The translations under genes were made by a program, and so were the position numbers. The notes beneath the pieces were generated by a model. That model worked only from the letters and a program-made list of their open reading frames with translations. It did no database searches and was not told the origin of the DNA. From Melioribacteraceae bacterium (GTDB lineage: Bacteria > Bacteroidota > Ignavibacteria > Ignavibacteriales > Melioribacteraceae): a DNA stretch of 10,490 nucleotides. The stretch spans positions 1 to 10,490 of the forward strand of contig JAQICK010000416.1 of NCBI GenBank assembly GCA_027858595.1, written 5' to 3'. Shown one piece after another: positions 6,244 through 10,490 of the stretch. Position 1 is the stretch's first letter; each line of letters opens with the position of its first letter.

Positions 6244-6293
6244 ATTAGATTTTAAATTAAAGACATCAGATTAAAGACTTAATAATTTCTAAT
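6244..6293. repeat. Second AGA-heptad repeat element
   Basis: The gap between adaptor and ATPase genes reads as consecutive 7-bp units on the plus strand from 6247: AGATTTT, AAATTAA, AGACATC, AGATTAA, AGACTTA. The ends form a short inverted repeat, ATTAGA (6244-6249) with TCTAAT (6288-6293). Units and arrangement resemble the element at 4176-4252. Confidence 0.6.
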
Positions 6294-6310
6294 CCGTTAC
6301 AGTTAAAAAA

Positions 6311-7618
6311 TTATTCCTCACTTTCTTTTTCTTTATCTGCATCTTCATTTTTATCGTCTTTCTTATTATCTTTTTTAGGAGCCATAACAGTTGAACCATC
6401 TTCAAGTTCTTTGGAGATAGCTCTATACGGACCGTTTACTATTTCTTCGTCACCTTCTAAACCAGATTTGATTTCTATATACATGTCATCGCTAATACCT
6501 ATTTCAACATTAACTTTTTTAACTTTGTTACCTTCAAGTATGAATACAACTTCAACAGGTTTTTCTCGTTTGCCCTTTTTCACTTTTGGTTTTTCATCTT
6601 CGCCTTCTTTTTCTTTAGGTTTAGCCATGCGTGCAGTAACACTTTGGATAGGCACAGAAATTACATCGAATCGTGTTTCTGTTTGAATATCAGCATCGCA
6701 AGACATTCCTGGTCTAATCTTTTCATTAGGTGCAAGCAATCTGATTTTAACTTCAAAATTTACAATTTCGTCTTGAGTACCAAATCCAGTAGTCTTTGCA
6801 CTATTACCAATTTGTGAAACAAGTCCTTTAAACTTTAGATCACCAAAAGCATCAATTTCAATGTTTGTTGTATCACCTTCCGAAATTAACACAACATCAT
6901 TTTCATCAACTTCCATACGTGCTTCCATTAAACCAAGATCTGCAACTGTCATAAGGTGAGTTCCTTGACTGAATGAGCTTCCAAGAACACGTTCACTTAG
7001 TTCAACATTTAGAGCTGTTATTCTTCCATCTATTGGAGAATAAATAACTGTTTTATCAAGTTGCTCTTGTGCATCATACAAACTAGCTTCGGCTTGACGC
7101 ACCGATGCTTCTTGCGATTCGTAAGACCCAACACCTTGTAGGTAATTAGACTTTGCAGTTTCAAGTTCATGATAACTTGCTAGTTCTTTATAAAACAATC
7201 CTTGCATACGCTTGTAGTCAGATTTCACCTTATCCAAACTAGCTTGTCTAACTTTGAGCATTGCTTCTGTTGACTGTAGGCTTGCTTTTGCTCTATCTCT
7301 TTGCGCAGTGTATTGCTCTGGTTTTATTCTTATTAACAATTGTCCTTTACTTACAATATCCCCTTCTTCAACTGGAAGTTTTACAACTTCACCTGTCACT
7401 TCTGGTCTTAGCATAACTTGATATTCAGGAGATATTTTCCCTGTAGCCGAAACTACTTGAGTGATATTTCGATTCTCCACTTTTTCAGTTTGTACAGAAG
7501 TTATTTTTTCGTTATTACTATTAGTAATTACTAGAACAACAAGCACAGCAATAACAACACCAATTGCACCAAAAATTATGAATTTCTTTTTTGAGTTCTT
7601 TTTTTTCTTTTTACTCAT
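6311..7618 (-). CDS. HlyD/MacA-like periplasmic adaptor (membrane fusion protein)
   Basis: This 435-residue adaptor links the inner-membrane pump to the TolC-like channel. After a very Lys-rich cytoplasmic N-terminus (residues 1-12) comes one membrane helix (about 13-32). Then follow a first lipoyl half (about 65-100, with V-x-G-E-V and L-P-V-x-E-G-D-x-V-x-K-G), an alpha-helical coiled-coil hairpin (about 101-189), the second lipoyl half (190-226, S194-P-I-D-G-R-I), a beta-barrel domain (227-315) and a membrane-proximal domain (316-410). Two low-complexity charged stretches are unusual: K/E-rich 333-354, and a D/K/E-rich tail 411-435. AAGGAG about 7 nt before ATG 7618-7616 is an excellent ribosome-binding site. 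The gene lies 51 bp after the channel gene. Runs of A in the first codons are a place where sequencing errors or slippage could occur, but the frame is intact. Confidence 0.95.
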   Translation of the reverse strand: MSKKKKKNSKKKFIIFGAIGVVIAVLVVLVITNSNNEKITSVQTEKVENRNITQVVSATGKISPEYQVMLRPEVTGEVVKLPVEEGDIVSKGQLLIRIKPEQYTAQRDRAKASLQSTEAMLKVRQASLDKVKSDYKRMQGLFYKELASYHELETAKSNYLQGVGSYESQEASVRQAEASLYDAQEQLDKTVIYSPIDGRITALNVELSERVLGSSFSQGTHLMTVADLGLMEARMEVDENDVVLISEGDTTNIEIDAFGDLKFKGLVSQIGNSAKTTGFGTQDEIVNFEVKIRLLAPNEKIRPGMSCDADIQTETRFDVISVPIQSVTARMAKPKEKEGEDEKPKVKKGKREKPVEVVFILEGNKVKKVNVEIGISDDMYIEIKSGLEGDEEIVNGPYRAISKELEDGSTVMAPKKDNKKDDKNEDADKEKESEE

Positions 7619-7669
7619 TATTATTCTCCTTTACTAAATTCTATTTAATAAATTTTAATTTACTGATTC

Positions 7670-9034
7670 TTATTTATTGCCGGATTCATTTTCATACTTT
7701 GCATAATTTAGTTTCCCAATACTATTTAGCAATGCCTCTTTAGAGCTATGGAAATTAAATTCTGCGTCTATTTTTAAACTAATTGAAGTTTGATAATCTC
7801 TATCAGATTGTAACACATCCAAGAAAGTTCCAGAACCAAGGCTATAACGCTCATACTGAACTCTTCTATTTTCTGTAGCAGATTTAACAGTTTTAATTGC
7901 AACTTCTAACGCTTTTGAAACTGCATCAAAATCTAGATAACCTTGCTTAATTTCAATTTTGACTTGTCTCTCTAATGCACTCAAATCCTCTTGAGCACTT
8001 AAGTTTCTAACTTTTGCATATTGCACTGAAGTTTCAGTATTAAAGTTTGAAAATATTGGAATATTTAAATTTAGACTTACGCCCCAAACTCTTCTATCAA
8101 ATAAATTATCTACAGCAACAGAATTTGTAGAAAAGTTATATCCACCAGTAAGACTAGGCCAAAAGCCTCCCTTTGCAATTGTAATACCTTTCTCTGAGCT
8201 AGAAACTGTTCTCTGCTGCCCTAAATAATCCGTTCTATTCTCAAGTGCATATTCAACCATTTCTTTTACGCTGGAAAACTCTTTGCCATAACTATCAATA
8301 TTACTATTATCAACTATAACAATGCTACTTACAAATTCATATTCTTTAAGAACATCCAAAGACAAATAGTCAATTAAATTATTCTGTGCAACAGATACAT
8401 TATAGTTTGCTCTAATTAGATCAACCTCAGCATTACCTGTTTGAACTTGTTGAGCATATAAATCAGCAACTGGTGCAGAACCTAATCTATTTCTTTCAGT
8501 TATTGTTTCAAGAAGTTTATTATTGTATTTAAAGTTCTCTTCTTTAACTTTAGCAAGAGCCTTACTTCTAAGAATGGAATAATAAAAGATTGTAGTTGCT
8601 TGAACTATATCTCTTTTAAATTTGTCAATGTTTAATTCTGCCGCTTCTTGATCCATTTCTGCCGAAGAAATATTTGCAAGATTAGCTAACCCATTAAAAA
8701 GCACAACTGAACCGCCAGCTCCAACAGAATAATTTCTAGTATCAATTGATGTTGCAGGAACATTTATCGAGTTTCCCAGATAGTCTAGTTGAGAACCACC
8801 AATATCATCGATTTTACTCCAACTCCAACCACTTCTGATTCCTAGGTTCGGAAGTAAATCTCCGTAAGCAGATTTAACAGACGCAGCACTACTTTCTAAA
8901 TTATATTTTGCTTTAACTAAAGCACTATTTCTTTGAAGTGCAATTTTAATAGCTTCATCAAGTGTGAGTGTTGTTTGGGAAAAAGATACTGTTGTCATCA
9001 TCATTACAACTAGTAGTATCAAAAGTTTTTTCAT
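7670..9034 (-). CDS. TolC-like outer-membrane efflux channel
   Basis: This 454-residue protein has a signal peptide (residues 1-20, ending S-F-S-Q) and the two tandem outer-membrane-factor repeats of the TolC/OEP family, about 23-225 and 258-445. Each opens with the typical helix-start pattern (LTLDEAIKIALQRN at 23-36; EMVEYALENRTDY at 258-270) followed by the GDLLPNLGIRSGW and GGFWPSLTGGY strand signals. L-G-S-A-P at 184-188 and L-G-S-G-T-F-L-D-V-L at 399-408 match the conserved helix-turn positions of both repeats. Trimers would form an outer-membrane barrel with a periplasmic tunnel. GGAG about 7 nt before ATG 9034-9032 supports the start. It is the first gene of the efflux operon, opening onto a divergent intergenic region shared with the cytochrome gene. 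Confidence 0.95.
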   Translation of the reverse strand: MKKLLILLVVMMMTTVSFSQTTLTLDEAIKIALQRNSALVKAKYNLESSAASVKSAYGDLLPNLGIRSGWSWSKIDDIGGSQLDYLGNSINVPATSIDTRNYSVGAGGSVVLFNGLANLANISSAEMDQEAAELNIDKFKRDIVQATTIFYYSILRSKALAKVKEENFKYNNKLLETITERNRLGSAPVADLYAQQVQTGNAEVDLIRANYNVSVAQNNLIDYLSLDVLKEYEFVSSIVIVDNSNIDSYGKEFSSVKEMVEYALENRTDYLGQQRTVSSSEKGITIAKGGFWPSLTGGYNFSTNSVAVDNLFDRRVWGVSLNLNIPIFSNFNTETSVQYAKVRNLSAQEDLSALERQVKIEIKQGYLDFDAVSKALEVAIKTVKSATENRRVQYERYSLGSGTFLDVLQSDRDYQTSISLKIDAEFNFHSSKEALLNSIGKLNYAKYENESGNK

Positions 9035-9153
9035 GTTATCTCCATTTAGGTCTTTTTGTTATAGATTTTTCTTTGCACTGTGGTTTGGACGATAGTAAAA
9101 TAAAAAAGTTACAAATGCTACCATTTAAACTTAATATTATTCTCTGCAAATAA

Positions 9154-9170
9154 GAAAAATTAAATTTTTC
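9154..9170. promoter_or_regulatory. Perfect 17-bp palindrome, possible operator
   Basis: GAAAAATTAAATTTTTC consists of two perfect 8-bp arms around one central base. It lies about 120 bp upstream of the tolC-like start and 167 bp upstream of the cytochrome start, a plausible site for a dimeric regulator. It does not match the FNR consensus TTGAT-N4-ATCAA. Because it is almost all A/T, chance cannot be excluded. Confidence 0.35.
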
Positions 9171-9274
9171 AAAATTTACAGTGTTGAAATATTTTTAGAT
9201 ATTTTATCCCATTACATAATTTTTTCTTTCATTTTAGTCCATTTCCCAATATTAAGACAATAAAACTCCTTTAT

Positions 9275-9318
9275 GATTGTTTTTTTTATAATAAAAAATT
9301 ATGTTTCTACAAACAATC
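9275..9318. promoter_or_regulatory. Nested dyad upstream of cytochrome gene
   Basis: GATTGTTT (9275-9282) and AAACAATC (9311-9318) are perfect inverted repeats enclosing 28 bp. The left half of that interval is itself palindromic: TTTTTTAT (9282-9289) and ATAAAAAA (9291-9298). The right arm ends 18 nt before the cytochrome ATG. The structure overlaps a TATAAT (9287-9292), so it could be an operator at the promoter or, if transcription starts upstream, a leader hairpin. No good -35 accompanies the TATAAT. Confidence 0.4.
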
Positions 9319-9336
9319 TTTTATAAGAGAAATAAT

Positions 9337-10490
9337 ATGAAAAAATCGTTCTTGTTTGTAACTCTATTATTCACTGTTTCTTTACTTTTTGCTCAAGATG
9401 CAAAAGTAAACGAGCACAAAGAAAACCTCACTGGGCCATTCAATTCACCCCAAGAAGTAACTAAAGCATGTTTAGAATGCCACGAAGAAGCTGGTGATCA
9501 AATTATTGCATCGCGTCATTGGAATTGGGCAGAAGCTCCAGGATCAGTTCCAGAGGGAAAAGTTAATTTAGGAAAGAAAAACTTAATTAATAACTTCTGT
9601 ATTGCAGTTTCTTCTAATTATCCTCGGTGCACAAGTTGCCATATTGGGTATGGTTGGAAAGATGCTTCTTTTGACTTTGCAAAAAAAGAGAACATTGATT
9701 GTTTAGTTTGTCACGATCAAACAGGTAAGTATTCCAAAGACCCTAAAGGTGCTGGAATGCCCAAAGAAGGTATAGACTTACTAAATGTAGCTCAAAATGT
9801 TGGGCCTACTAACCGTGATAATTGTGGCACTTGCCATTTTTATGGTGGTGGAGACGAAGCTGTAAAACACGGTGATATGGATGGAAGTTTGAAAAACCCT
9901 ACTGCTGATTTTGATGTTCATATGGGCGGTCAAGATTTTTCTTGTTCAGAATGCCATACTGCAGAAAATCATAAAATTGCTGGAAAGAGTCATGGTTCAA
10001 GATTTATGGGAACTGGAACAGATGTAAAATGTGAAAGTTGCCACGAAGGTGAAGTTCATAAAAAGAAAACATTAAACACACATGCCAAAACTCTTGCATG
10101 CCAAACTTGTCATATTCCAACATATGCAAAAGAAATTGCTACCAAAACTTGGTGGGATTGGTCAACTGCTGGAACAAGAGCAGTAGCCAAAAATGATGAA
10201 TTTGGTAAACCAGATTTTATAAACAAAAAAGGTCATTTTACAAGAGGAAAGAATTTAGTACCTGAATACAAATGGTACAACGGTTCTTCTGGTTATTACT
10301 TATTAGGTGATAAAATTGATGCATCCAAGGCAGTTGAATTAAATCCGTTAAATGTAACCATTGCTGATAAAGATGCAAAAATTGCTCCTTTTAAAGTGAT
10401 GAGAGGTAAACAGCCTTACGATGCTGAAAGAAATATTATTGTTATTCCAAAACTTTTCGGAAAAGGTGGTTTTTGGGCTTCATTAAAAAC
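9337..10490 (+). CDS. Multiheme cytochrome c, octaheme tetrathionate reductase-like (3' end outside window)
   Basis: The frame opens at ATG 9337-9339 and stays open to the window edge, giving 384 visible residues. A signal peptide (about 1-20, ending F-A-Q) directs it to the periplasm. Seven CXXCH haem-attachment sites are visible, with Cys at 45, 98, 122, 163, 203, 232 and 255. The spacing, and the segment N86-F-C88-I-A leading to S93-N-Y-P-R-CTSCH-x-G-Y-G-W, recall the octaheme tetrathionate reductase (OTR) family, whose members reduce tetrathionate, nitrite or hydroxylamine in vitro; an eighth site would lie beyond the edge. C88 is outside any haem motif, as is a cysteine near the active-site haem in OTR (from memory). 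AAGAGA about 7-12 nt before the ATG is a modest ribosome-binding site. A seven-haem or different reductase remains possible. Confidence 0.88.
   Translation, partial: MKKSFLFVTLLFTVSLLFAQDAKVNEHKENLTGPFNSPQEVTKACLECHEEAGDQIIASRHWNWAEAPGSVPEGKVNLGKKNLINNFCIAVSSNYPRCTSCHIGYGWKDASFDFAKKENIDCLVCHDQTGKYSKDPKGAGMPKEGIDLLNVAQNVGPTNRDNCGTCHFYGGGDEAVKHGDMDGSLKNPTADFDVHMGGQDFSCSECHTAENHKIAGKSHGSRFMGTGTDVKCESCHEGEVHKKKTLNTHAKTLACQTCHIPTYAKEIATKTWWDWSTAGTRAVAKNDEFGKPDFINKKGHFTRGKNLVPEYKWYNGSSGYYLLGDKIDASKAVELNPLNVTIADKDAKIAPFKVMRGKQPYDAERNIIVIPKLFGKGGFWASLK

Larger units (their letters stand above)
9035..9336. other. Divergent intergenic region (efflux operon / cytochrome)
   Basis: These 302 bp between divergent start codons contain no credible gene. 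They should hold promoters for both directions, but I found no convincing -35/-10 pair for the efflux operon. Two palindromes stand out, at 9154-9170 and 9275-9318, and a TATAAT lies at 9287-9292 on the plus strand. Confidence 0.7.

Noticed and set aside
8968..9153. A 61-codon plus-strand frame covering the tolC-like start and part of the divergent region
   Set aside because: It lies antisense to the signal peptide coding region, has no ribosome-binding site and looks like a chance frame.
9207..9220. CATAAT near 9215 and TTGAAA near 9184 as a plus-strand promoter
   Set aside because: The separation is about 25 nt, too long for a normal spacer.

Overview
The window is an AT-rich stretch of a Gram-negative genome. 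Signal peptides, TolC-type and beta-barrel outer-membrane proteins, a DUF3943-type protein, a split MacB-like exporter and an octaheme-type multiheme cytochrome c together suggest the Bacteroidota/Chlorobiota/Ignavibacteriota group, possibly Ignavibacteria. This placement is an inference from gene content and composition, not from a phylogenetic marker. Most genes have a recognisable purine-rich Shine-Dalgarno sequence (GGAG or AGGA).

Left part (1-2690, all minus strand). The 5' part of a small outer-membrane beta-barrel-like protein runs off the left edge (380 to 1). It lies 22 bp downstream of a 475-residue DUF3943-type outer-membrane protein (1830 to 403), and the two are probably co-transcribed. 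Upstream lies a doubtful 63-residue small ORF (2160-1969) followed by a terminator-like hairpin (1898-1929). Next comes a 109-residue membrane-anchored protein of unknown function (2688-2359).

Middle part (2711-9034, all minus strand). A tripartite efflux operon reads from right to left: TolC-like outer-membrane channel, HlyD/MacA-like periplasmic adaptor, stand-alone MacB/LolD-type ATPase, and two different MacB-type permeases. A single ATPase serving two permeases suggests a heteromeric inner-membrane pump joined by the adaptor to the channel. The substrate cannot be read from the sequence. A tRNA-Val(UAC) follows the last permease on the same strand, and a strong intrinsic terminator sits just after the tRNA. 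Two of the operon's intergenic gaps carry degenerate 7-bp 'AGA' heptad repeats with dyad symmetry.

Right part (9035-10490). A 302-bp divergent intergenic region with two conspicuous palindromes separates the efflux operon from a plus-strand periplasmic multiheme cytochrome c. The cytochrome shows seven CXXCH haem sites before the window ends and resembles the octaheme tetrathionate reductase (OTR) family.

No CRISPR array, insertion sequence, phage gene or defence cassette was found. The less ordinary signals are the heptad elements, the tRNA placed between operon and terminator, and the repeat architecture of the tRNA and cytochrome upstream regions.
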